In this document: positions 1 through 9,940 of the stretch, in pieces
Layout of the letters: every line of letters begins with the position of its first letter
Numbering within the stretch: position 1 is the stretch's first letter
Source: Gambelia wislizenii
Taxonomy: Eukaryota > Chordata > Lepidosauria > Squamata > Crotaphytidae
Direction of reading: 5' to 3'
DNA: 64,000 bases
Assembly: GCA_030847615.1 (NCBI GenBank)
Contig: JAUMIR010000001.1
Span: 68,275,501 to 68,339,500, forward strand
Notes under the pieces: model-generated
Told to the model about the DNA's origin: nothing
Database searches by the model: none
Seen by the model: only the letters and a program-made list of their open reading frames with translations
Position numbers and translations under genes: made by a program

Positions 1-596
1 AAGTGTTGTGACTGCTTGTACATGTTGTTTAGAAGGAGCACAGCTCATGTTCATAACCTTGTTTGAACCGATACATTGTATGAACACCTAAGCGGCTACA
101 TTGTTGAATTGATGTTTATAATTCACAGAAAGGAGACTTTAGCTGACCCAAACATAAAAAAAATGGGTCCGTGAGGCAGCAAAGTGCAGGAAAGTAGCTA
201 ACTCTGCCAGAACACCAATTGTTTACAAGGCCCGGATTTTAAAAAAAATTAAAAGTTAAGTTGGGGGATCCTATAGGTAACGACAGATTCTAATGGTCTT
301 TATGAAAACATAAAAGCTTGAGTTTCTGCAAACTGCTTCATGGTGTTATGATGGCTGAGAGGGTTAGAGGATGTGATCGGGTGGCCCGGTGCATCACCTA
401 CTGGGGGACCCATGAGACCAATCACCTTCTGGAGAGTCTATCCCAGCAGGCTGGTGCGCCAGGCCGCCTCATGCATTCCTCTAACCGGAGGAACTGTAAC
501 TTCTTTTTGGACGCGGAGCAGTTCCTCTGGGAAAGGGGCTTTATCAGGAGGGGCCTCCAGTCCAAGTCCAAGTTGAAAAAATTGTAAGGGCCAGTT
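1..596. other. No gene recognised
   Basis: The first 300 bases are A/T-rich with nothing recognisable. Bases 350-590 are more GC-rich and open in two plus-strand frames, but no known domain is visible. This block may be the continuation of the Myb/SANT-bearing element that lies just to its right on the minus strand. Confidence 0.4.
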
Positions 597-833
597 TTAC
601 CAGGCACTGGAGGCCAATAATGGAAGCCCCCAGCATTCTTCAGTGGTCCGATCATGCCATTTGTGCCTCATCTCCGCAGCTATTTTTTCAAAAAGGTCTA
701 TACTTCTGTGGCATTCTTTCAGCTGCTCCTGTATCTTCTGTTCACCCCAAATAGTGAGCAAGTCTATTGTCTCCGCATGGGATGCCCTGTCCACCTTTCC
801 TTGCTCGTGTATTGTTTTCAGCATCCATACCAC
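597..833 (-). pseudogene. Myb/SANT-like (trihelix) DNA-binding domain fragment
   Basis: The minus-strand reading contains ETIDLLTIWGEQKIQEQL, then FEKIAAEM, then HDRTTEECW. This is the pattern of the Myb/SANT-like (MSANTD/trihelix) fold, with tryptophan-anchored helices and the RTxEQC-type third helix. Such domains occur in ZSCAN20/29-like host proteins and in the second protein of PIF/Harbinger transposons, where they bind DNA. The domain breaks off right after the third helix; the continuation seems to be in another frame near 422-655, so this is a decayed or interrupted copy. No RBS, operon or promoter logic applies. The adjoining minus-strand open stretch 818-1,198 shows no domain I recognise. 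I take this as a transposon relic; a spliced host exon is less likely. Confidence 0.5.
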
Positions 834-1187
834 TGTCCTCTCAGGTGAAGGTATAGGAAAACAATGGCTGCTGAAGTTGGCAATTTAGAAATCATTTGAA
901 AAAGGGTCACTGACCTCTCCTTCTCTGAACTCAGTGCCCGCCCCGCCCACCTCAATTTCTGGGCATCGCCAACTCCTGAGATATTTTGTCCCAACCTGTT
1001 CACATATCTGATTTTCCACAACCTCCCAAGACTTTTTTGAAAATATGGGACAAACTGTGGGACAGAAAGTCCCGCTTCTTGAAGGATATAGGGTGGCCCC
1101 CTTCTGAAAAGTGCGAGATCGTCATGATGAACATGTGAACAACTTGATTTCATCACAAATTCATCCCAGGACATTTTTGTTGTGTAA

Positions 1188-2403
1188 ATGAGCCCCAAGT
1201 GTCATCTGGCTCCCTACCAACTCCAGAGACAAGTCCCTGGTCCCCTTGAGGTACTCGATTGCTTTCTTCCAGGCATTCTAATCCACTTTCCTAGGTTTGG
1301 AGACCCGTCTGCTAAGTACACCAACAGCAAAGCTTATGTCTGGTCTGGTGTTGCTGGCAATGAACAACAAACTACCAACCACAGAGTGATACAAATCAGG
1401 CCTGTCAAAAATCCCTTCTGCATCCAGATTCACAAAATCTGTGGTCATCAGGGTTCTGACTACCTTGGCCTCACACAGCCCACATTTGGTGACAAGATTG
1501 TCTATCTTTTTCCTCTGGCTCAGAAAAAAATCACCAAGACCGATTCTCTCAACTTCTACACCTAAATAACATTTTAGGTTGTCCAGGTCCTTCAGCTTGA
1601 ACCGTCTTTCCAACTCCACCTGCACATGCTTCACACCATTGGCACTATTTGCCACCACACAATAATATTGTCACCTGCCCTCTTGGTATATACACAAGCA
1701 TCAACGACACTTCTTGTATATTCAAGTGTCACCAAAACTTGATCGATGCACCTGTTCCAACAGCGCATGCTTTGCTTCAAACCATAAAGCACTTTGCGCA
1801 ACAAATACACTTCATTTTCTCCTGCACTCTCATACCATGGGGCCTGCTCCATGTACACTGTCTCCTCCAGATCAGCATTCAAATACGCTGTCTCAAAATC
1901 AAAATGTTGCACTACCATTTGCCTTTTGGCTGCAACAGCTAACACCATTCTCAGACTCTCTGGCTTCGCTGTGGGAGAAAACATCAAAGTTGGTGTAGTG
2001 TTCTTGTGAAAAACCCTTCGCTACTATACATGCCTTACACTTCTGTGTTCCATCAGGCATGTCCTTAAGTTTATACACCCACTGGCAACCAACAAGCTTT
2101 TGATCTTTGGGCCTCTGAACCACTTGAAACACTTGCCTTTCAACCAATGACTTGTACTCTGAGTCCATTGCTGCATTCCACCTATCTTGCTTCTCCTGAG
2201 GAAGCTTTAGGAGTTTCCTGAAAGCTCTCAGGTTCATCTGCCACCACGTTACACAATCTGGCCTCTTGGATAACAAATCTGTCAGGAGCTTTTCTAACTC
2301 TCCTAGATCTCCTAGGAATGAGCACTCTAGTCCTGCCTGACTCATCTTCACTGGGGCTGCTGCTACTGCCTCTCTCTGTGTCAGGCTCTCTTTTTAGGAA
2401 CAT
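1188..2403 (-). pseudogene. Ty1/copia pol fragment: linker, reverse transcriptase, RNase H start
   Basis: Read right to left in three frames. Near 2,200-2,400 is the integrase-RT linker with RRSRRVRKAPDRFV. Near 1,950-2,180 the RT begins (WNAAMDSEYKSL, then VGCQWVYKLK). Near 1,640-1,980 is the palm with FDFETAYLNADL (motif A aspartate) and LLRKVLYGLKQS. Near 1,280-1,650 come FKLKDLDNLKCYLGVEV and TRPDISFAVGVLSR, the RT thumb leading to RNase H. These are hallmark Ty1/copia (Pseudoviridae-type) motifs. Frames shift at least twice, and the YVDD catalytic box is missing at the junction near 1,650-1,660, so the copy is dead. It is separated from its integrase part (4,385-4,800) by a plus-strand LINE. 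Function in the living element: reverse transcription of the retrotransposon RNA. Confidence 0.85.
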
Positions 2404-2404
2404 G

Positions 2405-4384
2405 TCAGACTCAAAGCTTGGTGGTGGTGTTGTGTGTGTTGGAGTGGCATGGGAACTGTAGGACTATGGTAGACTCTCTTTGTTTGTTTCGGGAAGTGTT
2501 CCGACTCAGGAAGGAGGGAGCTTGGACTAGTCAAATCCTACAGATCGACCAGATGAAAGCTTTTGACAATGTAAATCATACGTTCCTATGGGAAGCCCTC
2601 AAGTGGAAAGGAGTACCAGAAAGATTTATTGCTTTAGTTAAATTGTTTTATAGGGATGCAGAGGTGGTTTTGCAAGTCAATGGTCATAGAGGAAAGAGGA
2701 TTAAGTTAAATTCTGGGGTGAGGCAGGGCTATCCACTGAGCCCTCTCTTGTATGTTATTGCTTTGGATGCTATCCTGTGTAAGATTAGTTTAGACAAGAG
2801 CATATCAGGTTTCCAAATCCCACATCTCTTGGACAGTTTGTGGTTGGTTCGGTGTGAATCTGTTAAATTTGTTGCCCATGCTGATGATGTGTCCCTCTTG
2901 GTTAAGAACAAGATGGAAGTTAGAAAGATTAAAGATGCTTTTGAGGCCTACGGTCGAGTTCCTGGTGCTCAACTTCACATGGAAATGAGTTTTTTGATCA
3001 GGATTTTTGCTGCAGAGGACAAGATTACAGCTATTCCTCTAAAGGACGTAGTTGAAGAAAAGGAAGGGTGGCAAGTAGAGCAAAAGGCAAAGATGGATAG
3101 GGTGAAGATCCTGGGGCTGAATTTTGAGCAGTGGCTCCCAAGGGATAGAAAGAAAATTGGTATAGCTGGTTAGAAAAAGTGAAGGAGAGGGTGGCCCTCT
3201 GGAAGAGATGGAAGCTGACCATTTACCAGTGAGCCAGTTTTGTAAATACCTACCTGCTTCCAGGGGCAGCCAACTTGGCAGCTGTTTTCCCGCTTCCGGA
3301 TTCAGTAATTAAAGAAGCTGATCAAGTTCTCTTCAAGTTCCTTTGGGGAATGGCCACGTTACCCCTGGCAAGAGCAGTAGCTTATGGGCAGGTAGAACAA
3401 GGGGGCCTGGACTTCCCAGCCCTGGGACCTAAGTTCATCGCCATCTTTTCTGCCCAAAATTTTGGGAAGGGTTCTCTGTTGCAAAAGGGTCAGATTCAAC
3501 CTCAGGCTTGGCTAGCTTTGTTTTGTGAGTGCTGGATGGGGACTAGATGGGGAAAGACTTGGTGGGAGGAAGGCTCATTAAGTTTTAGGTTTTCTTTCCC
3601 TGAAAAATTGTAAGCACCAGATTATTTGTGAGACTTTGTTGTTTACATAAAGAAATATAGAATTCATGCTGAGGAGTTGAAGGGGGAAGACAGACCAGGT
3701 CAGAGCATCAAGAGCATCAAGAGAGGTTTGTACAGGAAAATAGTGGAGCAGATTTGGCACAACAGACTTGGGAGACAGTGTTTTCGGGGACTGAACCTCT
3801 GGAGGGTGTCAGGGGACCCAGAAAGTCAGTGGGCCAAAAGAGGAAGAGGAAGGAGTCTGGTTCCCCAGCTGTGAGTTTTTGGACAGTGCCCTGGTCCATG
3901 GTGCGCCTGGTAAACCTCTATGTGATGTTAGGGTTAGTTTTCCAAAGACAAAGGGAGGTGAAAGGTCAAAATCTGCAGGATGTAAAAGGCACTACTTATT
4001 ATGTGAAGAACGTAATTGAAAATTTAGCTCTGAGTGAAAAAGAAAAATTGCCAAACCATCGTTGGAAAAAGTTTTGGCCGTGGTTTAGTGAGACAACCCC
4101 AGCAATAACATAAAAGGATATTTTAAATACATATTTTATTATTATTATTGTATTTTTGTATTATTTTGTATTAATCTTTTATTGATTTTTTTCTTTTCCA
4201 AATGGGTATAACTGTAATGTGTAAATATAATGTGATTATAGTGTGTTTAGATTAAGAGGAAAAATGTATTAGTGTTAGGATAGAAAGTTTTATTTTTGTA
4301 TCAGTAAGAAAAGAGGAAAACAATTATTATTATTATTGCATTATTGTTATGGTCTTTTGCAGTCGGGTGTATTTTTCATTAGAA
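2405..4384 (+). mobile_element. Tx1/L1-like LINE fragment inserted in the copia element
   Basis: The open frame 2,418-3,173 holds a non-LTR reverse transcriptase: IDQMKAFDNVNHTFLWEAL (motif A, residues about 43-61), SGVRQGYPLSPLLYV (about 99-113) and VAHADDVSLLV (about 152-162, a YADD box with Y changed to H but both aspartates kept). Frame 3,275-3,613 continues with FKFLWG and a QGGLDFPAL-type segment typical of the L1/Tx1 C-terminal region, and 3,754-4,113 is a further out-of-frame piece. The 3' part is A/T-rich with short ATT runs. The 5' end, including any endonuclease, is missing. It sits in opposite orientation between two halves of one copia pol gene, so it inserted after the copia element. 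The boundaries are estimates from where the copia homology stops and resumes. Confidence 0.75.
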
Positions 4385-4800
4385 TGGTATTATTCCAACA
4401 AAAAATTTCTAATCACCCCCACCCCAAATCCATTTGTAGGGCTTTGAGGAGTTGCTGGCACATCTCTCCCCAAGGGAATGAACACCTCTTGATTGCAATG
4501 CAACCTGTCCCATCCTGTGTGCAGCTCAAAACTTGCACTTCTGGAGTAAATAATCTTTCCAGGATGAACAGAAAATCTATATTTATTGCTTTCATATACA
4601 AGGAAATGCAGCCTTCTCGTTCTAGGCTGCCCAGGCTTTTTTAGGTTTGGGGGTATCAGGACATTTGCATATTGGCCAAATATGTGCAGGTGTTTAAGGT
4701 TTGGTGCTCTACCATATAATAGATAATACAGAGTCTGATTGACACGAGAACTATATAATCTATTCATATGGTGATTAGCAGTCAACACTGCCTTCCCCCC
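4385..4800 (-). pseudogene. Ty1/copia integrase C-terminal fragment
   Basis: The minus-strand frame contains LYYLLYGRAPNLKHLHIFGQ, then PRTRRLHFLVYE and KYRFSVHPGK. These correspond to the end of the copia integrase core (the TPYELWxGRKPNLSHLRVFG pattern) and the following GY..KGYR-like region. It belongs upstream of the RT fragment at 1,188-2,403 on the same strand, and the intervening 2 kb is the Tx1/L1-like LINE. Integrase inserts the element cDNA into the chromosome. The catalytic DDE segment would lie further upstream (above 4,800) and is not recognisable. Confidence 0.75.
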
Positions 4801-5103
4801 GTAGCCCAGCTGGGGCTTGTGCGAAAGTGCTCTGGGTGCAGCGTCCTTTTATACAGTCCCTCAGGGCACTGGCTCCCCCAAATGCCTTGGTGCCTTGCAT
4901 CAGCTTTTTGCACATTGCACTGTGCTTTGCACACCACACTCTACTGTGCACCCCACACTTCAGCCTGATGCAATGCCTTGCAATCTCCTGATTGTGCAGC
5001 TGTGGCCTCCAGGTTAGAACCTTTGACTAGGCTGGCAGACTTGACAGTTGTTTGTCCATTTTCTGAGGAATACAGACACTGACTCTGGACAGTATTTTGG
5101 TGT

Positions 5104-5487
5104 TATCATGAGAAGACATGACTCAATAGCAATAGCAACAAAACTTGCATTTCTATACACTCTCTAAGCTGTTTACAATGTGTTAGTTAATTGCCCCCAA
5201 TAAGCTGGGTACTCATTTTACCAACCTATAGAAGGATGAAAGGCTGAGTCTACCTGGAGCCCTGCAGAATCGAACTCACAACAGTGTGGCTGCAGTACCA
5301 ACATTTAACCACTGCACCACACTAAAAAAGACAATAATGCTTGGTAAGGTAGAAGGCAGTGGGAAAAGAGGAAGCCCACCCTACACATGGATGAACTCAA
5401 TCAAGGAAGCCATGGCCCTGTGGAACTGGAGAAGGGCTGTTAATGACAGGATGACTTAAAGGTTTCTCATTCATAGGCTTGCCAGCC
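5104..5487 (+). mobile_element. RTE/BovB-like LINE 3' fragment, interrupted by a SINE
   Basis: The stretch near 5,104-5,128 and the stretch 5,326-5,487 match, in order, the unit at 5,944-6,165. Translation near 5,330-5,460 gives TIMLGKVEGSGKRG followed by a segment resembling WMDSIKEAM, the pattern of the RTE/BovB polyprotein C-terminus (KxxMLGKIEG..RRGR...WLDGI). A SINE in reverse orientation (about 5,131-5,325) splits it. Only the end of the element is present and frames are broken. Confidence 0.5.
5131..5325 (-). repeat. Squamate tRNA-related SINE, reverse orientation
   Basis: The plus strand contains CTGTTTACAATGTGTTAGTT, AATTGCCCCCAATAAGCTGG and TCATTTTACCAACCTATAGA, then the GCTGAGTC block and GAATCGAACTCACAACAGTG near the end. 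The same element in the other orientation is at 44,240-44,460. The GAATCGAACTC block is a B-box-like segment, which is why I call it tRNA-related. The family name is not certain. Confidence 0.5.
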
Positions 5488-5943
5488 TGACAAGATGATA
5501 CAGAAAGTGTGCTGTTTTCCTGGTGAACACATCTGGGATGCCACTGGCAACTTGCCAAAACTCATCAAGATTAGAGATCAGTACCCATTTCTTCTTATTC
5601 ATGTGGGTAGTAATGACACAAATAAGAACACCTTTGAGCAAGTCACCTCAGACTGTGAAGCTTTTGGGCAGGAAGCTGAAGGGGTTTGAGGCACAGGTGG
5701 TATTCTCATCAATTCTGCCAGTGAAGGATGGAGGACTACATGGAGACAGGAAAATACAATAAGTAAATGACTGATGATGTACATGGTGTAAACAGGAGAA
5801 GTTTGGCTTTTGGGACCATGGTCTTCACTTCTTAGGCACAGGACTACTCTAGATAGGCTGCACCTCACAGACTGGGAAGAATGTCTTTAGTAGTAATATG
5901 TCAAGTCTGATCAAGGGGGCTTTAGAACATACTGTAGGACATA
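5488..5943 (+). pseudogene. CR1 ORF1 esterase-domain fragment
   Basis: Translation gives GEHIWDATGNLPKLI, then PFLLIHVGSNDTNKNTFEQV, then a GRKLKGFEAQVVFSSILPV segment in a second frame. The VGSNDT block is the third conserved block (GxND) of the SGNH/GDSL esterase domain carried by ORF1 of CR1 LINEs. The homologous region of the longer copy is at 19,650-19,850. The first block (GDS) is absent, and the reading frame changes near 5,680. In CR1 this domain is associated with the RNA-binding ORF1 product; its enzymatic role is unsettled. Confidence 0.65.
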
Positions 5944-6170
5944 TCATGGGAAGACATGACTCACTAGAAAAGACAATAATGCTTGGTAAGGTAGAATGCA
6001 GGAGGAGAAGAGGAAGACCACACTACCCACAGACTCAATCAAGAAAGCCACAGCCCTGAGTTTTCAAAACCTGAGCAGGGCTGTTGATAACAGGGTGACT
6101 TGGAAATCTCTTATTCATACGGTTGCAAGACATCAAAGCTGACTTGACAGCAGTTAACAACAAAGTGCTA
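5944..6170 (+). mobile_element. Second RTE/BovB-like LINE 3' fragment
   Basis: Begins with ATATCATGGGAAGACATGAC and continues with ATAATGCTTGGTAAGGTAGA, repeating the unit at 5,104-5,487 with a different level of decay. The end (ATTCATACGGTTGCAAGACA) resembles the WRxLIHRVAR-type terminus. The two units flank the CR1 ORF1 fragment. Confidence 0.5.
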
Positions 6171-6852
6171 AATGGTACATCTTGGATGCCCTTTAAACTG
6201 GTACACAGAAACAGAATCCTCAATCACAAATTGCAGTGACTTTCAGAACTAAATTCAAAGGATCTGCTTGCAAAGACAGACTCATTGCTGCTTGAGAGTC
6301 AAGAATTTGGCTTCTGAAATGTGAATTAATCGTGTTTTTAAAACAAAACCAAACATAAGTTCCTTTAATCGTGAACTTGGGTGTTGAGAACTGATAGAAC
6401 TGTAAGCTGAAGAGTCCATAGAAAAATAAGAGGGAGGTAACCCCAACAGCACAGGACATCCCCAACAGCATTGGGGAAAACAAGAAGTACAAAAGGGTAC
6501 TGGCCCCCCTCCCAACAGCCTGTTGATAACTGGGCATGTTCACTACTTGCAGTATGTTTCATTTCATGGGAAATTTGGAAGTTTTGTGGAAGGGTGGTAA
6601 AATAAAATATGATGAAGGAAGATATAGTTCACTAGCTGGAAGCCTGAATTGGAGTTCTCCTGTTTGGAAATGAGAATACATGACACCATTTAGTTGTAGG
6701 TTCCAATTGTATTTCTATGTTGAGCTGCATTATTCTTTGATGCAGTGCTGGTTTCATGTAATATTTTGGGGGAGGGTGGACAGTTCAATAGAAAAAGCCT
6801 GAACTGTCTATATTAGCTAAAAGAGAAGTGTATAGCCCTTGTGTTGGATTTA
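6171..6852. other. No gene recognised
   Basis: A/T-rich sequence with several short open frames that look like chance. I see no domain, exon structure or repeat with identifiable ends here. Confidence 0.4.
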
Positions 6853-7338
6853 CAGTTGTCCCTCCACATTCGCAAACTTGACATTCGCGGTTTTGGTTAT
6901 TCGCGGTTTTGGGAGGGCCCCCCTGGGCCCCCCCAAAACCGCAACACGGGGCCTCCAGACGCCCCGTGAAAAGACCTGGAGGGAGCGGGGAGGCCCGGGG
7001 AGGCCTCCACGGGGCCCCCGGAGGCGCTCCGTAGGCCCCATGAAGGCCTGGGGAGGGGTGGGGAGGCCTTTGCGGGATGCCCGGAGGCCCTCTGGAGGCG
7101 CCGCGAAGGCCTGGGGAGGGGTGGGGAGGCCTTCGCGGGTCCCCCGGAGGCCCTCCGGAGGCCCCGCGAAGGCCTGGGGAGGGAGGGAGGGAGGGAGGGC
7201 CGGGGAGACCTCCGCGGGGCCTAGCAAGGCCCCGCGAAGGCCTGGGGAGGGAGGGGGGAGGGGAGTCGTTATTCACGGATTTTTCACATTCGCGGGGGTC
7301 CGCGGAACAGAACCCCCGCGAATGTGAAGGGACGACTG
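6853..7338. mobile_element. Tigger/pogo-type non-autonomous element with internal minisatellite
   Basis: Begins TA|CAGTTGTCCCTCCACATTCG and ends CGAATGTGAAGGGACGACTG|TA: imperfect terminal inverted repeats flanked by the TA duplication typical of Tc1/mariner-Tigger elements. Similar termini occur at 11,698, 25,738, 38,653, 41,335 and 60,283. The interior, about 6,920-7,260, is an extremely GC-rich tandem repeat described separately. Long proline/glycine-rich open frames on both strands are a by-product of that repeat. Confidence 0.7.
7041..7255. repeat. 63-bp minisatellite inside a Tigger element
   Basis: The landmark GAAGGCCTGGGGAGG recurs at about 7,042, 7,105, 7,168 and 7,236, giving periods of 63, 63 and 68 bases. 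Units are built from GGAGGCC steps. Because 63 is a multiple of 3, frames stay open across units on both strands. Confidence 0.75.
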
Positions 7339-8213
7339 TACTTTTATTTGACTTTGTCTGATTTCTTTACCTCAAGCTAGTTCAATGTTGTTTTTCTTCT
7401 GCCCTGGACAAATTATAACATTGCATCCCATTCTCATAATATTGTGGCTCTTTGTACGCTGAATAACATAATAATAGCACATCAAATGATTAAGAACTGA
7501 GTGGGGCATTATTTATTTCTTATTTTCATTTTTAATGTCTGTGGATTCTTTCCTCCCCCGCCCCCATGACAATTGTGTACAGGACTTAAGCAGCTGGTAG
7601 AAATCAAAGTCTGCCTTCAGCGCAAAGTATGTAGACCACCGCCCCCATAGGATGAACTGCTAGACTGCTTCTTTCACCTTTTCTGAAGGGCAGGTAACAG
7701 TTTTCTATTCAAGACATAACTGAAATTGGAACCCCAGAAACTGTGGTCCTCAGTCAGTTGTTTAGCTTGGTTGGTAGATAGACCCAGCCTCTATCTATTG
7801 GATATTAATCTATGGATAATTGTGGCAACTGCTTTGAAATAAGTACTAGTGTAAAACCTGACTAGTTCAAAGTAACTTAGAATGTTCCCTTCCCAGCCAG
7901 AAAAGGATGCAAAAAATCTGTGCACTTCTGTTAGCCAGAGGTGTGGTTAGATAATTATGTGGAATTTATAGTCTTGCAGGAGCCCCCACTTTTTAAATGG
8001 TAATATGTATTGCTGTACTTACTTTAAATGGTAATTCGGCTATGTCATTTACTTCAATACAGCCATCCTTGATGTATCACACTCTCCTTGCTTTTTCAAC
8101 CTAGTGGGAATCTGGGTCTCTGCCCCAAATGCCTACCCAGGTAGAGGAAGCACCATTGTGTCCACCTGGTGTATTTCTCATTAGTGTTGACGCAAAGGCT
8201 GAAATTTAGACTT
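7339..8213. other. No gene recognised
   Basis: Unique-looking intergenic sequence. No domain, splice-bounded exon or element termini are visible. Confidence 0.4.
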
Positions 8214-8333
8214 GAAGTAAGAGCTGTTTGGCAGTGGAACACACTCCCTCAGAGCGTGGTGGGGTCTCCTTCCTTGGAGGTCTTTAAACAGAGGCTGGAT
8301 GGCCATCTGTCGGGGATGCTTTGATCGTGATTT
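8214..8333 (+). mobile_element. CR1 3'-end fragment
   Basis: Matches the end of the CR1 coding region and 3' tail: AAGAGCTGTTTGGCAGTGGA, GGTCTTTAAACAGAGGCTGG and GGGGATGCTTTGAT. The same blocks occur at 8,766-8,880 and 23,226-23,330. It stops where the inverted repeat begins. Confidence 0.8.
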
Positions 8334-8954
8334 CATAGAATCATAGAATTGCAGAGTTGGAAGAGACCACGAGGGCCATCCAGTCCAACCCCCCTGCCAC
8401 GCAGGAAATCACAATCAAAGCATCCCCGACAGATGGACATCCAGCCTCTGTTTAAAGACCTCCAAGGAAGGAGACCCCACCACGCTCCGAGGGAGTGTGT
8501 TCCACTGCCGAACAGCTCTTACTGTCAAAAAGTTCCTCCTCATGTTGAGGTGGAATCTCTGTTCCTGGAGCTTGCACCCATTGCTCCGTGTTCCAGTCTC
8601 TGGAGCAGCAGAAAACATTCAAATACTTCAAAGTATTTGAAGGGATGTCACGCTGAGGATGGAGCAGGCTTGTTTTCTGCTGCTCCAGAGACTGGAACAC
8701 GGAGCAATGGGTGCAAGCTCCAGGAACAGAGATTCCACCTCAACATGAGGAGGAACTTTTTGACAGTAAGAGCTGTTCGGCAGTGGAACACACTCCCTCG
8801 GAGCGTGGTGGGGTCTCCTTCCTTGGAGGTCTTTAAACAGAGGCTGGATGTCCATCTGTCGGGGATGCTTTGATTGTGATTTCCTGCGTGGCAGGGGGGT
8901 TGGACTGGATGGCCCTCGTGGTCTCTTCCAACTCTGCAATTCTATGATTCTATG
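8334..8954. repeat. Inverted repeat of the CR1 3' end (two 284-bp arms, 53-bp spacer)
   Basis: Left arm about 8,334-8,617 and right arm about 8,671-8,954 are reverse complements. Every pair I checked sums to 17,288 (for example 8,351 with 8,937, 8,593 with 8,695, 8,616 with 8,672). Each arm is a CR1 terminal segment running from the RT C-terminal codons to the TCATAGAATCATAGAATT tail. As a result the same peptide, starting QSWKRPRGPSSPTPL, is encoded on both strands. Confidence 0.85.
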
Positions 8955-9858
8955 ATTCTATGATTCTATAAGCCTGCTCCATCCTCAGCATGACATCCCT
9001 TCAAATACTTAAACAGGGCTATCATATCGCCTCTTAACCGTCTTTTTTCCAGGCTAAACATACCCAGCTCCCTAAGTCTCTCCTCATAAGGCATCGTTTC
9101 CAGACCTTTCACCATTTTAGTTGCCCTTCTCTGGACACGCTTCAATTTGTCAATATCCTTTCTGAATTGTGGTGCCCAGAACTGGACACAGTATTCTAAG
9201 TGAGGTCTGACCAAGGCAGAATAGAGTGGCACTATTACTTTCCTTGATCTAGACACTATACTTCTATTGATACAGCCCAAAATCGCATTGGCCTTTTTAG
9301 CTGCCGTATCACACTGTTGGCTCATGTTCAACTTGTGGTCTACTAGGACTCCTAGATCCCTTTCGCACGTAGTCTCATTCAGCCAGGTCTCTCCCATCCT
9401 ATATTTATGCATTTCATTTTTCCGCCCTAAATGCAGTACTTTACATTTCTCTGTATTGAATTTCATTTTGTTAGCTTTGGCCCAGCTCTCCAGTCTATCC
9501 AGGCCATTTTGAATTTTGATCCTGTCCTCTAGGGTATTAGCTACTCCTCCCAATTTGGTGTCATCTGCAAATTTGATAAGTATGCCCCTAATTCCCTCAT
9601 CTAAGTCATTGATAAAGATGTTGAATAGCACTGGGCCCAGGACAGAACCCTGTGGCACCCCACTGGTCACATCTTTCCAAGACGAAGAGGAGCCACTGCT
9701 GAGCACCCTTTGGGTTCGGCCGTCAACCAATTACAAATCCATTGAACAGTTAACTTGTCTAGCCCACATTCTACAAGCTTGTTTGCAAGAATGTCATGGG
9801 GAACCTTGTCAAAGGCCTTACTGAAATCAAGGTATGCAATGTCCACAGCATTCCCTTC
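8955..9858 (-). pseudogene. CR1 ORF2 reverse transcriptase fragment
   Basis: The minus-strand frame downstream of 9,730 reads [29 protein letters not shown] (the catalytic box, residues 54-57 of that frame), then [35 protein letters not shown] and [19 protein letters not shown]: the CR1 palm, thumb and C-terminus. The preceding palm part (GNAVDIAYLDFSKAFDKVP, near 9,790-9,860) is in another frame, so there is a frameshift near 9,725. The endonuclease and ORF1 are missing. The FADD aspartates are intact but the copy cannot be active. In CR1 this enzyme primes reverse transcription at the insertion target. Confidence 0.9.
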
Positions 9859-9940
9859 ATTTCCTGCGTGGCAGGGGGTTGGACTGGATGGCCCTCGTGG
9901 TCTCTTCCGACTCTGCAATTCTATGATTCTGTAAGTAATT
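9859..9940 (+). mobile_element. CR1 3' tail joined head-on to the inverted CR1 RT fragment
   Basis: Contains TTTCCTGCGTGGCAGGGGGT, then the GGACTGGATGGCCCTCGTGG block and ATTCTATGATTCTGT, on the plus strand. It follows directly on the minus-strand RT fragment. A 5' inverted segment next to a forward tail is the structure that twin priming produces. Confidence 0.75.

Noticed and set aside
6785..7361. Long proline- or glycine-rich frames on both strands
   Set aside because: They arise from a 63-bp minisatellite whose period is a multiple of three, inside a Tigger element.
8349..8873. 174-codon plus-strand frame as a novel gene
   Set aside because: The peptide is antisense CR1 followed by sense CR1 because of the inverted repeat. 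The same peptide appears on both strands.
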